Shown: positions 44,104-52,880 of the stretch, one piece after another
How the letters are laid out: every line of letters starts with the position of its first letter
Numbering within the stretch: position 1 is the stretch's first letter
Source of the DNA: Janibacter melonis
Lineage (GTDB): Bacteria; Actinomycetota; Actinomycetes; Actinomycetales; Dermatophilaceae
Direction of reading: 5' to 3'
Length of the DNA: 64,000 bases
Assembly (NCBI RefSeq): GCF_020567375.1
Contig: NZ_JAJBZM010000002.1
Location: 455,036 to 519,035 of the forward strand
Made by a program: the position numbers and the translations under genes
The notes under the pieces: generated by a model
What the model was told of the DNA's origin: nothing
Seen by the model: only the letters and a program-made list of their open reading frames with translations
Databases searched by the model: none

Positions 44104-44763
44104 TCAGTCCGCGAGGTCGGTGTGGACCTCCTGGCCGGTGACGAGGAAGCGCACGCGCTGCGAGATCGAGACGGCGTGGTCGCCGAAGCGCTCGTAGTAG
44201 CGGGCGAGCAGCGCCATGTCGACGGCCGCCTCGGTGCCGTGGGTCCACTGGCCGTCGGCGAAGTGGGCGTAGAGCCGGCGGTGCAGCTCGTCGAGCTCGT
44301 CGTCGACGAGCTGGATCTCGTCGACGAGCTCCATCGACTGGCTGATCAGGCAGTCGGCGACCTTCGCGACGATCCGCTCGCACACGTGAGACATGTCGGT
44401 GACGATCTCGCGCAGCTCGGTGGGCACGGCCGGCTCGGGGTGGCGCAGCCGGGCGAGCTTGGCCACGTGGCGGGCGAGGTCGCCCATCCGCTCGAGGTCG
44501 GCGGACATGCGCATCGAGGTGACGATGGTGCGCAGGTCGGTGGCGACCGGCGCCTGACGGGCGAGCAGGTCGATGGCGTGGGCGTCGAGGTCGTTGCGCT
44601 TGAGGTCGATCGCCTCGTCGGCGTCGATGACCTGCTCGGCGGTCTGGATGTCGGCGTCGAGCAGCGCGGTCGTCGCCTGCGTGACCGCCGAGGAGACGAG
44701 CCGGGCCATGCCGACGAGGTCCTCGGTGATCTGGGCGAGCTCGTCGTGGAAGACAGTGCGCAT
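44104..44763 (-). CDS. phoU: Phosphate signalling regulator PhoU
   Basis: 219 residues, two three-helix bundles with the duplicated metal-binding motifs (VIDADEAIDLKRNDLDAHA and ELVDEIQLVDDELDELHRR in parts). PhoU links the Pst transporter to the sensor kinase and keeps the PHO regulon off when phosphate is plentiful. Divergent from senX3-regX3, which it is expected to restrain; PHO-box-like GTGAAC repeats lie between. Confidence 0.95.
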   Translation of the reverse strand: MRTVFHDELAQITEDLVGMARLVSSAVTQATTALLDADIQTAEQVIDADEAIDLKRNDLDAHAIDLLARQAPVATDLRTIVTSMRMSADLERMGDLARHVAKLARLRHPEPAVPTELREIVTDMSHVCERIVAKVADCLISQSMELVDEIQLVDDELDELHRRLYAHFADGQWTHGTEAAVDMALLARYYERFGDHAVSISQRVRFLVTGQEVHTDLAD

Positions 44764-44828
44764 GGTGTCCTTCTCGGGTGGGCGCGGGGCCCGTCGGGTG
44801 CATCAGCGTGCCACTCTGCCCGGGATCT

Positions 44829-44861
44829 GTGAACGCGTGCTGGCGGGCAGGTGAACAACAC
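44829..44861. promoter_or_regulatory. PHO-box-like repeats between phoU and senX3
   Basis: GTGAAC at 44829-44834 and again at 44851-44856, 22 bp apart, i.e. two 11-nt turns with a degenerate middle unit. Same half-site as the pstS box. Confidence 0.5.
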
Positions 44862-44915
44862 CCAGCGCCCCGGAGCCCGGACGTGTGCGCTCCTCAGTGT
44901 GCCCGCCCCGACGCG

Positions 44916-44921
44916 TACTCT
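44916..44921 (+). promoter_or_regulatory. -10 box of senX3
   Basis: TACTCT ends 7 nt before the GTG at 44929; predicted leaderless. Confidence 0.55.
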
Positions 44922-44928
44922 CGGTGAC

Positions 44929-46107
44929 GTGGACCCGACGACAGCGGCAATTCTCGGTGGCCTCGCCGGTGTCGTCATCGTCGGTCTCGCCTGGGCGGGC
45001 ATCGCCTGGAGCGACCACGAGCGGTCGGCCCCGCCGGCCCCCGAGCCCGAGCTGCCCTCCGGGGTCGGCGACGTCCTCGCCGTCCTGCGCTCGAGCGGCA
45101 TCGTCGTCGACGCCGACAACCGTGTCGTCAACAACTCGCCCGCCGCGGTCGCCCACGGGCTCGTGCGGCACGGCCGCCTGGCCCACCCTTCGCTGTCCGA
45201 CCTCGCCGGGGCCGTGCGCGCCGACGGCGTCATCCGCGAGGTCGAGCTCGAGCTCCACCGCGCCGACCAGCGCGCGGAGTCCCACGGCGCCGGCACCTTC
45301 GTCCACGCCCGGGTCGCCCCCCTCGGCGACAAGCACGTCCTGCTCCTCGTCGAGGACATGACGCAGGCCCGCCGCGTCGAGCAGGTGCGCCGCGACTTCG
45401 TCGGCAACGTCTCGCACGAGCTGAAGACCCCCGTCGGCGGTCTCGCCCTGCTCGCCGAGGCCGTCCTCGACGCCGCCGACGACCCCGTCGCCGTGCGCCG
45501 CTTCGCCAGCCGGATGCAGGTCGAGGCCGAGCGTCTCTCGGCCCTCGTCAAGGAGATCGTCGACCTCTCGCGCCTGCAGGCCCAGGAGGTCCTCATCGAC
45601 CCCGAGCTCGTCGACGTCGAGGACGTCGTCGACGAGGCCCTCGACCACCTGCGGGTCGCGGCCAACGCGAAGGGGGTCAGCCTCGCCGACAAGTGCGCGG
45701 ACGACCTCTACGTGCTCGGCGACCACACCCTGCTCGTCACCGCGGTGCGCAACCTCGTCGGCAACGCCGTCGCGTACTCGGGGGAGGGCACCCGGGTCGG
45801 GGTCGGCGCGCGCCTCGTCGGCGACCGGGTCGAGATCGCGGTCTCGGACCAGGGCCCGGGGATCCCCGCCGAGGAGCAGGGCCGCATCTTCGAGCGCTTC
45901 TACCGCATCGACGCCGCGCGCAGCCGCGCCACCGGGGGCACCGGCCTCGGGCTGTCGATCGTCAAGCACATCTGCGCCAACCACGGGGGCGACGTCTCCG
46001 TCTGGAGCTCGGGCGGTCACGGCTCGACCTTCACCATCCGCCTACCCGCCGCACAGGAGACTCTCGCCGCCGAGCGAGAGCCGCACGAAAGGGAAACCGC
46101 ACGATGA
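44929..46107 (+). CDS. senX3: Phosphate-responsive sensor histidine kinase SenX3
   Basis: 392 residues. One N-terminal membrane segment (about 6-24), a PAS-like region (about 50-140), HisKA with H163 (VGNVSHELKTP) and HATPase with N-box (VRNLVGNAVAYS), G1 (DQGPGIP) and G2 (GGTGLGLSIVKH). SenX3 lacks a large sensor domain outside the membrane and is controlled by PhoU. GTG at 44929 chosen from TACTCT 7 nt upstream; an earlier in-frame ATG would overlap the promoter. Stop overlaps regX3 (ATGA). Confidence 0.93.
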   Translation: MDPTTAAILGGLAGVVIVGLAWAGIAWSDHERSAPPAPEPELPSGVGDVLAVLRSSGIVVDADNRVVNNSPAAVAHGLVRHGRLAHPSLSDLAGAVRADGVIREVELELHRADQRAESHGAGTFVHARVAPLGDKHVLLLVEDMTQARRVEQVRRDFVGNVSHELKTPVGGLALLAEAVLDAADDPVAVRRFASRMQVEAERLSALVKEIVDLSRLQAQEVLIDPELVDVEDVVDEALDHLRVAANAKGVSLADKCADDLYVLGDHTLLVTAVRNLVGNAVAYSGEGTRVGVGARLVGDRVEIAVSDQGPGIPAEEQGRIFERFYRIDAARSRATGGTGLGLSIVKHICANHGGDVSVWSSGGHGSTFTIRLPAAQETLAAEREPHERETAR

Positions 46108-46784
46108 CCCGCATCCTCGTGGTCGAGGACGAGATCTCCTTCTCGGACCCGCTGTCCTACCTGCTGAGCAAGGAGGGCTACGACGTCGAGGTGGTCGACA
46201 ACGGCCCCGCCGCGCTCGTCGCCTTCGACAGCAACGGCGCCGACCTCGTCCTGCTCGACCTCATGCTCCCCGGGCTGTCCGGCATCGACGTGTGCCGCTC
46301 GATCCGGCAGCGCTCGAACGTGCCGGTCATCATGCTCACCGCGAAGGACGGCGAGATCGACAAGGTCGTCGGTCTCGAGATCGGCGCCGACGACTACGTG
46401 ACCAAGCCGTACAGCTCGCGCGAGCTGCTCGCCCGGATCAAGGCCGTCCTGCGGCGCAACGCCGAGCCCGAGGAGCTGCTGCCGTCGACCGTCGAGGGCG
46501 GGCCCGTGCGGATGGACGTCGAGCGCCACGTCGTCTCGATCGACGGCACCCCCACCCCGCTCCCGCTCAAGGAGTTCGAGCTGCTCGAGATGCTCCTGCG
46601 CAACGTCGGGCGGGTGCTCACCCGCGTGCAGCTCATCGACCGCGTGTGGGGCAGCGACTACGTCGGCGACACGAAGACCCTCGACGTCCACATCAAGCGC
46701 CTGCGCGCGAAGATCGAGCCCGACCCGGGCCACCCGGTGCACATCATCACGGTGCGCGGTCTGGGCTACAAGTTCGAGGGCTGA
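46104..46784 (+). CDS. regX3: Response regulator RegX3
   Basis: 226 residues. Receiver with acidic pocket E9-D10-E11 region, phospho-acceptor D52 (LVLLDLMLPG) and Lys (YVTKPYSSRELL), then an OmpR winged HTH (FELLEMLLRNVGRVLTRVQLI). Activates phosphate-starvation genes; the GTTCAC boxes upstream of pstS and beside phoU are the expected sites. ATG overlaps the senX3 stop. Confidence 0.95.
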   Translation: MTRILVVEDEISFSDPLSYLLSKEGYDVEVVDNGPAALVAFDSNGADLVLLDLMLPGLSGIDVCRSIRQRSNVPVIMLTAKDGEIDKVVGLEIGADDYVTKPYSSRELLARIKAVLRRNAEPEELLPSTVEGGPVRMDVERHVVSIDGTPTPLPLKEFELLEMLLRNVGRVLTRVQLIDRVWGSDYVGDTKTLDVHIKRLRAKIEPDPGHPVHIITVRGLGYKFEG

Positions 46785-46798
46785 CACCCCCAGGGGAC

Positions 46799-46832
46799 GA
46801 CGAAGGGGGCCGGTGACCCGGCCCCCTTCGTC
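46799..46832. terminator. regX3 terminator (bidirectional)
   Basis: Perfect 15-bp arms GACGAAGGGGGCCGG / CCGGCCCCCTTCGTC with a 4-nt loop, 14 nt after the stop. Built from two inverted copies of the CGAAGGGG word. Confidence 0.9.
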
Positions 46833-46849
46833 ATGCGTGCACCTCGAGG

Positions 46850-46917
46850 CTCAGTGCCCTACGAGGTTCAGTGCCCTACGAAGCTCAGTGCCCTACGAAG
46901 CTCAGTGCTCCTCGGAC
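46850..46917. repeat. 17-bp tandem repeat array
   Basis: Three units of CTCAGTGCCCTACGARG form plus a partial fourth that runs into the 3' end of the lipoprotein gene. Units 2 and 3 differ at one or two bases. The array lies between the convergent regX3 and lpqE-like genes. Confidence 0.8.
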
Positions 46918-47426
46918 TCCGTCTCGGACTCCGACGGCTCGGCCGGCGGGGTGTAGCCGGGGGGAGCGAACTCCTCGTAGTAGCCGATGGGGGGCAGCAC
47001 GGGCACGCTCACCGGGGTGACGTCGGAGGAGCCGGTGGCCACGGTCATCTCGGCCATCGCGCCTGGGGGCGCGGGGACCTTCGAGAGCTTGACGGCGTCG
47101 GAGCCCTCGCCGAGCAGGACGACCTCGCCCGGGGGCACGTCCGCGGTGACGGGCTCGCCGCCGTCGGCGACCGCGACCTGCAGCTGGACGTCCTTCGACC
47201 CGGTGTTGACCGCCGTGCCCGTGAGGGTGCCCTCGCCGCCCTCCTCGCCGCTCACGACGACGAGGTTGCGCAGCTCGAGGTCGCCGACGTCGACGGGCAC
47301 GCCGTCGCCCAGCGACATCGTCTCATCGGTCTGGAAGGGGGAGGTGTAGCTGCACCCGGTGGTCGCAGCGACGGCCAGGAGCGCGGCTGCACCCGCGCGT
47401 GCACGCGTGGTCTGGGAAGGCTTCAC
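46902..47426 (-). CDS. LpqE-like lipoprotein
   Basis: 174 residues from a GTG at 47426; the frame is open further upstream but that part runs through carD and its promoter. Signal peptide with lipobox ending VAATTGC, then a compact beta domain (DLELRNLVVVSGEEG; LTGTAVNTGS) of the copper-chaperone/LpqE-like immunoglobulin type and an acidic, Pro/Glu-rich tail. The location, divergent from carD, is that of Rv3584 (lpqE). Function not established. Confidence 0.85.
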   Translation of the reverse strand: MKPSQTTRARAGAAALLAVAATTGCSYTSPFQTDETMSLGDGVPVDVGDLELRNLVVVSGEEGGEGTLTGTAVNTGSKDVQLQVAVADGGEPVTADVPPGEVVLLGEGSDAVKLSKVPAPPGAMAEMTVATGSSDVTPVSVPVLPPIGYYEEFAPPGYTPPAEPSESETESEEH

Positions 47427-47520
47427 GAGGCACAGCGTACCGGCCGCCGGATCGCCTGCAGCGGGGCGCCCAGGGGGCCCGTCGATCTCGTGAGCCCAGG
47501 AGTCAAGCGACACGCCGTGA

Positions 47521-47526
47521 TATCCT
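47521..47526 (+). promoter_or_regulatory. carD -10 box
   Basis: TATCCT, 27 nt before the carD ATG. Unlike many genes here carD has a short leader with GAAAGGGG (47535-47542) as ribosome site. Confidence 0.6.
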
Positions 47527-47553
47527 GAGGGTCGCGAAAGGGGTTTCCTCCAT

Positions 47554-48036
47554 ATGGTTTTCAAGGTCGGCGAGACGGTCGTGTACCCCCACCACGGGGC
47601 CGCACTGATCGAAGAGATCAAGACCCGTTCCATCAAGGGTGTCGAGAAGCAGTACCTCAAGCTCAAGGTCGCCCAGGGCGACCTGACGATCGAGGTCCCG
47701 GCGGAGAACTGCGACCTCGTGGGTGTCCGCGACGTCGTCGGCAAGGAGGGTCTGGACAAGGTCTTCCAGGTCCTGCGCACGCCGCACGCCGAGGAGCCGA
47801 CCAACTGGTCGCGCCGCTACAAGGCCAACCTCGAGAAGCTCGCCTCCGGCGACGTCATCAAGGTGGCCGAGGTCGTCCGCGACCTGTGGCGCCGCGAGAA
47901 GGACCGGGGTCTGTCCGCGGGCGAGAAGCGGATGCTCGCCAAGGCGCGGCAGATCCTCGTCTCCGAGCTCGCGCTCGCGGAGAAGACCGACGAGGACCGG
48001 GCAGAGGTCATGCTCGACGAGGTCCTCGCGTCCTGA
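47554..48036 (+). CDS. carD: RNA polymerase-binding transcription factor CarD
   Basis: 160 residues. N-terminal RNAP-interaction (RID/Tudor-like) domain ([20 protein letters not shown]) and a C-terminal helical DNA-binding domain with the conserved Trp ([22 protein letters not shown]). CarD stabilises open promoter complexes and is essential in mycobacteria. It is followed by ispD, with a strong hairpin in between that may limit read-through. Confidence 0.97.
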   Translation: MVFKVGETVVYPHHGAALIEEIKTRSIKGVEKQYLKLKVAQGDLTIEVPAENCDLVGVRDVVGKEGLDKVFQVLRTPHAEEPTNWSRRYKANLEKLASGDVIKVAEVVRDLWRREKDRGLSAGEKRMLAKARQILVSELALAEKTDEDRAEVMLDEVLAS

Positions 48037-48046
48037 TCCACGACGC

Positions 48047-48760
48047 ATGCTGACGCAGCACGTCACGCACGACGCCCGCACCGATGACGGTGCGGGCGTC
48101 GTCGTCGTGGCGGCGGGCTCGGGCACCCGCCTCGGCGCGGACCGCCCCAAGGCGCTCGTCGAGGTTGCCGGCGCGACCCTGCTCGAGCACGCGCTCGTCG
48201 GGGCGACCGGCTCGGGCGCGGGGCACGTCGTCGTCGTCGCCCCGGCCGACCACCTCGCGCAGGCCGAAGGGGTCGTGGCCCGCGTGCGCACCCAGGCCGT
48301 CCTCACCGTCGTGCCCGGTGGGGCCGAGCGCACCGACTCCGTCGCCGCCGGGCTCGCGGCGCTGCCGCCGGGTCTCGACGTCGTGCTCGTCCACGACGCG
48401 GCGCGCTGCCTCGCCCCGGCCTCTCTCTTCGAGCGGGTGACCGCCGCGGTGCGGGCGGGGGCTGCCGGCGCCGTCCCGGGTCTCGCCGTCGTCGACACGA
48501 TCAAGGTCGTCGACGAGCGCGGGGCGATCACCGCGACCCCGGCCCGCGCGAGCCTGCGGGCCGTGCAGACGCCGCAGGGCTTCCGCGCCGACCTCCTGCG
48601 GGCGGCGCACGCCACAGGGGTCCAGGCCACCGACGACGCCGCGCTCGTCGAGGCGCTCGGTCACGAGGTGCTCGTCGTCGAGGGCGACGAGCGGGCCCTC
48701 AAGGTGACGACGGTCGAGGACCTGCGGCGGGTCGAGCGCTGGCTCGTCGAGGGGCGCTGA
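48047..48760 (+). CDS. ispD: 2-C-methyl-D-erythritol 4-phosphate cytidylyltransferase
   Basis: 237 residues. Nucleotide-binding [19 protein letters not shown] near the N-terminus, DAARCL and ATPQ-type VQTPQGF later, with the C-terminal [12 protein letters not shown]. Forms CDP-methylerythritol in the MEP isoprenoid route. ATG at 48047 is the only good start; the hairpin 48071-48100 lies in its first codons. Its last 62 bp overlap the 3' end of a monooxygenase gene on the other strand. Confidence 0.95.
   Translation: MLTQHVTHDARTDDGAGVVVVAAGSGTRLGADRPKALVEVAGATLLEHALVGATGSGAGHVVVVAPADHLAQAEGVVARVRTQAVLTVVPGGAERTDSVAAGLAALPPGLDVVLVHDAARCLAPASLFERVTAAVRAGAAGAVPGLAVVDTIKVVDERGAITATPARASLRAVQTPQGFRADLLRAAHATGVQATDDAALVEALGHEVLVVEGDERALKVTTVEDLRRVERWLVEGR
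48071..48100 (+). terminator. Hairpin at carD-ispD junction
   Basis: Perfect 12-bp arms GACGCCCGCACC / GGTGCGGGCGTC with loop GATGAC, 34 nt after the carD stop but inside the start of ispD. It may attenuate transcription or translation of ispD. Confidence 0.6.
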
Positions 48761-49820
48761 CCTCCGTCAGCTCGGCGTCGAGCCGGTCCCGGACCGCCCG
48801 TGCCGCGGCGCGACCGGCCCGGTTGCCCCCGATGGTGCTCGCCGACGGCCCGTACCCGACGAGCTGCACCCGGGGGTCGAGCACGCTCGTCACCGTCGTC
48901 TGCACGTCGGACCCGCCCCGGCGAAGGGGGATCCCTCCCCTCGGGCCGCGCAGGCCGAGCGGCGCGAGGTGGCGCAGGGCCGGGCGGAAGCCGGTCGCCC
49001 ACACGATCGCGTCCACCCGCTCGAGCCGCCCGTCGGCCCAGCGCGCCCCGTCGCGCTCCAGCCGCTCGAAGATCGGCAGACGCCGGTCGTAGACCCCCGT
49101 GCGGGCGGCTGCCTCCTCCTGCGGGCGCAGGTGCAGACCGGTGACGCTCACGACGCTCGCCGGGGGGAGCCCGGCGTCGAGCCGCTCCTGGACCGCTGTG
49201 ATCGCCGCGCGCCCGGAGAAGTCCCCGTCGGACCAGCGCGGCGGCCGCCGGGTCGCCCACACGACGTCCGCGACGGTCGCGATCTCGCCGATGAGCTGCA
49301 CGGCCGAGGCGCCCGCCCCGACGACGAGCACGCGCATGCCCGCGAAGTGCTCGCGGCCCGGGTAGGACACGGTGTGCCACTGCTCGCCGGCGAAGTCGCG
49401 CTGACCCGGGTAGGTCGGGACGAAGGGGTGGGTCCACGTCCCCGTCGCGTTGACGAGCGTGCGGCTGGTCCACGAGCGTCCGCCCGAGCGCACGACGAGC
49501 AGCCCGTCCTCGTCTGTGACGGCGTCGACCCGCACGGGGCGCAGCACCGGCAGCTCCTGGGCCTGCTCGTACTCGTCGAACCACGACGCGATGACCTGGT
49601 TGGCTGGCTCGTCGCCGCGACCCGGGGCGGGGGCGTCGGGCAGGTCGGCGACGCCGTGCACGTCGTCCATCGTCAGCGAGTCCCAGCGGTGCTGCCAGGC
49701 GCCACCGGGACGCTCGTCGGCGTCGAGCACGACGTGCTCCACGCCGAGCCGGCGCAGGTGGTAGGACGTCGACAGGCCCGCCTGCCCCGCGCCGATGACG
49801 ACCGACTCCCAGATCTGCAC
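48699..49820 (-). CDS. Flavin-dependent monooxygenase (FMO/BVMO-like)
   Basis: 373 residues. FAD motif [16 protein letters not shown] at the N-terminus, NADPH motif [15 protein letters not shown] near 170, and ATGF near the end ([11 protein letters not shown]), typical of flavoprotein monooxygenases acting on ketones, amines or thiols. GTG at 49820. It sits antisense between ispD and ispF, splitting a usual pair, and its C-terminal 62 bp (an Ala/Pro/Arg-rich tail) overlap ispD. Probably an insertion in this lineage. Confidence 0.88.
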   Translation of the reverse strand: MQIWESVVIGAGQAGLSTSYHLRRLGVEHVVLDADERPGGAWQHRWDSLTMDDVHGVADLPDAPAPGRGDEPANQVIASWFDEYEQAQELPVLRPVRVDAVTDEDGLLVVRSGGRSWTSRTLVNATGTWTHPFVPTYPGQRDFAGEQWHTVSYPGREHFAGMRVLVVGAGASAVQLIGEIATVADVVWATRRPPRWSDGDFSGRAAITAVQERLDAGLPPASVVSVTGLHLRPQEEAAARTGVYDRRLPIFERLERDGARWADGRLERVDAIVWATGFRPALRHLAPLGLRGPRGGIPLRRGGSDVQTTVTSVLDPRVQLVGYGPSASTIGGNRAGRAAARAVRDRLDAELTEVSAPRRASARPAAGPRPSSP

Positions 49821-49877
49821 GTCGGGTGCAACACCGGCCCCCGCCTGGTTGTGCCCGGGCTGGGGGAGACTGGCGCC

Positions 49878-50363
49878 ATGACTGCGCTGCCCCGCACCGG
49901 CATCGGTGTCGACGTCCACGCCCTCGCCGACCCCGCGAGCGGGCGGGAGCTGTGGGTGGGCGGGCTGCTGTGGCCGGGCGAGACCGGCCTCGAGGGCCAC
50001 TCCGACGCCGACGTCGCCTGCCACGCCGCCTGCGACGCCCTCTTCTCCGCTGCCGGCATCGGTGACCTCGGCGCGCACTTCGGCACCGACCGGCCCGAGC
50101 TCGCGGGCGCCTCCGGGCTCACCCTGCTCGCCGAGGCGGCGCGTCTCGTGCGCGAGGCGGGCTTCGAGATCGGCAACGTCGCCGTGCAGGTCGTCGGCAA
50201 CCGCCCGAAGATCGGCTCCCGGCGCGACGAGGCGCAGCGGGCGATGAGCGACGCGTGCGGTGCGCCGGTCTCGCTCGCCGGCACGACGACCGACGGGCTC
50301 GGGCTCACCGGCCGGGGCGAGGGCGCCGCCGCGATCGCGACGGCTCTCGTCGTCAGCGGGTAG
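49878..50363 (+). CDS. ispF: 2-C-methyl-D-erythritol 2,4-cyclodiphosphate synthase
   Basis: 161 residues. [10 protein letters not shown] with zinc ligands D and [17 protein letters not shown], and the NRPKIG and TTTDGLG(L)TGRGEG motifs. Next step after IspD/IspE in the MEP pathway. ATG at 49878 follows GAGACT by 6 nt, so it has its own, probably leaderless, transcript now that it is separated from ispD. Confidence 0.96.
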   Translation: MTALPRTGIGVDVHALADPASGRELWVGGLLWPGETGLEGHSDADVACHAACDALFSAAGIGDLGAHFGTDRPELAGASGLTLLAEAARLVREAGFEIGNVAVQVVGNRPKIGSRRDEAQRAMSDACGAPVSLAGTTTDGLGLTGRGEGAAAIATALVVSG

Positions 50364-50439
50364 TCCTCCCCATGGGCGCCGCCGTCGGGTCTGGCTAGCA
50401 TCGGCCGGGACCGCGACGACAGGGGAGGTGCGCGGCGCG

Positions 50440-51501
50440 ATGAGCCTCACTCACGGTGGTGACCCGCAGCAGATGCGGGAGGTGGCCCGCCAGCTCGTCG
50501 AGTCCGGACGCCGGATCGGTGACTGCGGGCAGGTCATCGCGCACTCGGCCGGGGTGCTCGACGGCGGCTGGCAGGGCCCGGACTCCGCGTACCTGCTCCA
50601 GGCGGCACGCGACTCGCAGGGCCGTCTCGACGGCGCTCAGCAGGCCCTCATCGCCTTCGCCGCGCGGCTCGTCGACCAGGCCGACCAGCAGGACGAGGCG
50701 TCGGGCGCGCGGGCCGGTGGCGCGGGCGCGGGCACCGGCGGCGGCCCCCGGGCCCAGGACACCGGCGGCCCCGGTGGCGACGCCCGGGCCGACAACAACG
50801 ACGCTCGCGACAACCGCTGGTGGTGGGACCGCAAGGACGAGGCCGACTACGAGACCGACGGGGACCCCGGTCCCGACGTCGAGATGCCCGACGGTCTGGA
50901 CCCGGACTCCCAGCTCGCCCGCGACCTCATGGCCACGCCCTCGGGGCGCGAGATGCTCGAGTGGCTGCGGATCAACGACATCGAGATCCGCTACGACGAC
51001 GGCGAGGCCGGCGCCTGGTACGACCCGGGCTCGAACTCCATCACCTTCGGCGTCGACGACCCGAGCCTGCCGGAGGACGAGCGGCAGTACAACGACACCC
51101 CGGACACGCTCATCCACGAGGCCAACCACGCGCAGTGGGACGCTCGCGACGAGGGTCTCGAGATCAGCCACGACGACCGTGACGAGTACGTGCAGTCGCA
51201 GGTCGACGAGGAGATCGAGGGTCAGGTCGACCGGTGGACGTGGAACGAGGAGGCTCGCCGGGAGGGCATCGACGTGCCGGTCGGCGCGGACGAGCAGGCC
51301 TGGCGCGACGCCTACGACGCGGCCCTGGCCGGCGGGGCCTCGCAGGAGGAGGCCGCGCAGGCCGGGCACGACGAGATCGAGCTGATGTTCCGCGGCGAGC
51401 ACCCCAGCGTCAACTACTCGCAGTCCACCGACGGCCAGAACTACTACGACCGGCACCGCGAGGACTGGGACGACCGGCACGACTGGTGGCCCTGGTGGTG
51501 A
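50440..51501 (+). CDS. WXG100-like protein with HEXXH metallopeptidase-like domain (putative T7SS effector)
   Basis: 353 residues from an ATG with AGGGGAGG upstream. Residues 1-90 form a helical WXG100-like hairpin with W44-Q-G46 at the turn. A Gly/Ala linker (90-125) follows. From about 150 there is a compact domain with H226-E-A-N-H230 (TLIHEANHAQWD), the zinc-binding HEXXH motif, and E258/E259 (DEEIEGQVDRW) as possible third ligand. The end is odd: DDRHDWWPWW. The layout is that of polymorphic toxins exported by ESX/type VII systems. Family of the protease-like domain not recognised. The next gene overlaps its stop and may encode immunity. Activity is inference. Confidence 0.65.
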   Translation: MSLTHGGDPQQMREVARQLVESGRRIGDCGQVIAHSAGVLDGGWQGPDSAYLLQAARDSQGRLDGAQQALIAFAARLVDQADQQDEASGARAGGAGAGTGGGPRAQDTGGPGGDARADNNDARDNRWWWDRKDEADYETDGDPGPDVEMPDGLDPDSQLARDLMATPSGREMLEWLRINDIEIRYDDGEAGAWYDPGSNSITFGVDDPSLPEDERQYNDTPDTLIHEANHAQWDARDEGLEISHDDRDEYVQSQVDEEIEGQVDRWTWNEEARREGIDVPVGADEQAWRDAYDAALAGGASQEEAAQAGHDEIELMFRGEHPSVNYSQSTDGQNYYDRHREDWDDRHDWWPWW

Positions 51502-52157
51502 GCCGCCGGGTCGCGGCGCTCGTCGTCGCGGGCGGGCTGCTGGCAGGGTGCGGTGGACAGGACACGAGCACGGAGGGCACGCAGATGATGCAGGAGCGCA
51601 CGGTCGAGGCCTTCGAGAGCAGCGACCCCTCGGTCGCCTCTCTCGCCCGCTCCGACGAGACGAGGCCGCGCCCGATCGCGACCCCCTTCACCGACCGGTG
51701 GTTCGTCATCCAGCTCGAGGCGCGTCACCGGCTGCAGGTCGTCGCGGTGACGCGCGAAGGGGAGCCGCGCGGCGTCGTCCTGTCGGGTCACCCCGAGCGC
51801 TGGGCCGAGGTCGTCAAGGGCGTCACCGTCGCGGACGAGGAGACGGCGACCCAGGTCGCCGACGCGTACTCTGCGGCGCTGCGCCCGACCACCGGGGGGC
51901 CCAGGCTGCTCGACTCGATCGACGACCTCGACCTGCCCTCCGGCGCCGCGGACCAGGCGCAGGAGCTGCAGCGCGAGCACGGCGCGGACGTCGCCGACCG
52001 GTCGGTGACGGCGCTCGACGGCGGCTGGCGCACCCAGCGCTGGTCCACCGAGGACCGCGACCTCGTGCGGCACGTCCTCACGGTCGCGACCGACGGGACG
52101 GTCGAGGACGAGCGCACCGTCGTCGAGCAGGACCTCCCGCTGCCGATCCCGCTCTGA
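51498..52157 (+). CDS. Lipoprotein coupled to WXG/HEXXH gene (possible immunity protein)
   Basis: 219 residues from the GTG at 51498, overlapping the preceding stop (GTGA). Signal peptide with lipobox LLAGC (C18). The mature part is an alpha/beta domain (FTDRWFVIQLEARHRLQVVAV; DGGWRTQRWSTEDRDLVRHVLT in parts) that I do not recognise. Because export sites and targets of such toxins lie outside the membrane, a co-translated lipoprotein is a plausible protector, but a structural or unrelated role is possible. Ends 3 bp from the convergent amidotransferase. Confidence 0.65.
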   Translation: MSRRVAALVVAGGLLAGCGGQDTSTEGTQMMQERTVEAFESSDPSVASLARSDETRPRPIATPFTDRWFVIQLEARHRLQVVAVTREGEPRGVVLSGHPERWAEVVKGVTVADEETATQVADAYSAALRPTTGGPRLLDSIDDLDLPSGAADQAQELQREHGADVADRSVTALDGGWRTQRWSTEDRDLVRHVLTVATDGTVEDERTVVEQDLPLPIPL

Positions 52158-52160
52158 GGA

Positions 52161-52880
52161 TCAGCGCGGGCCGAGCAGGCCCGCCCAGGCCGCGACGACG
52201 GGCTGCCAGGCCGCGTCCGTCTCGGGCTGGCGACGGGCGACCTCCTCGAGCACGGCGGGCAGCTCGTCCTCCGAGGCGCCGGTCAGGCCCCCTTCGGCCA
52301 GGTCCGTGCGCGCCCAGACCTCGACGACCTCCTTCGTCGCCTCGGGGTGGCCCTGGATGCCCCAGACCGAGCCCGCGAGCCGGGCGAGGAGCACGTCGGC
52401 GCGGTCGTTGACGGCCACGACGCTCGCGCCGGGCGGCAGGGCGACGACGGTGTCGTCGTTCCACTGCGGCACGTGGCAGTCCTCCGGCAGCGCCGCGCCG
52501 AGCGGGTCGTCGGCGAGCACCCGGGTCACCGCGCGCGCCCCGACGGTCTGGCCGAGGGGGTTGCGGGTCACCTCGCCGCCGAGGGCCACCGCGGCGAGCT
52601 GGTGGCCCAGGCAGATGCCGAGGACCGGTCGCCCCGCCTCTGCGTGGTCACGGATGAGCGCTCGGACCGCGGGCAGCCAGGGCGCGCGGTCGTCCTGCTC
52701 GGCCCCCATCGACCCGCCGAGGACGAGCAGGCCGTCGTGGGTGAGCGCGCTCGGCACGCTCTCGCCGAGGTAGGGGCGCACGACGTCGAGCGTGGCACCG
52801 GCGTCCTCGAGCCACCGACCGACGAGGGCCGGCGGGCAGGACTGCTGGTGCTCGACGACGAGGACGCGGCGCTCAGGCAC
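52161..52880 (-). CDS. Class I glutamine amidotransferase-like protein
   Basis: 239 residues of the GATase1 fold with nucleophile Cys in GICLGHQ and His-Glu in GHPEATKE, so the catalytic triad is intact. Resembles stand-alone GMP-synthase-type amidotransferases; the acceptor is unknown. GTG at 52880 overlaps the end of the upstream membrane-protein gene by 8 bp, so they are co-expressed. Confidence 0.85.
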   Translation of the reverse strand: MPERRVLVVEHQQSCPPALVGRWLEDAGATLDVVRPYLGESVPSALTHDGLLVLGGSMGAEQDDRAPWLPAVRALIRDHAEAGRPVLGICLGHQLAAVALGGEVTRNPLGQTVGARAVTRVLADDPLGAALPEDCHVPQWNDDTVVALPPGASVVAVNDRADVLLARLAGSVWGIQGHPEATKEVVEVWARTDLAEGGLTGASEDELPAVLEEVARRQPETDAAWQPVVAAWAGLLGPR

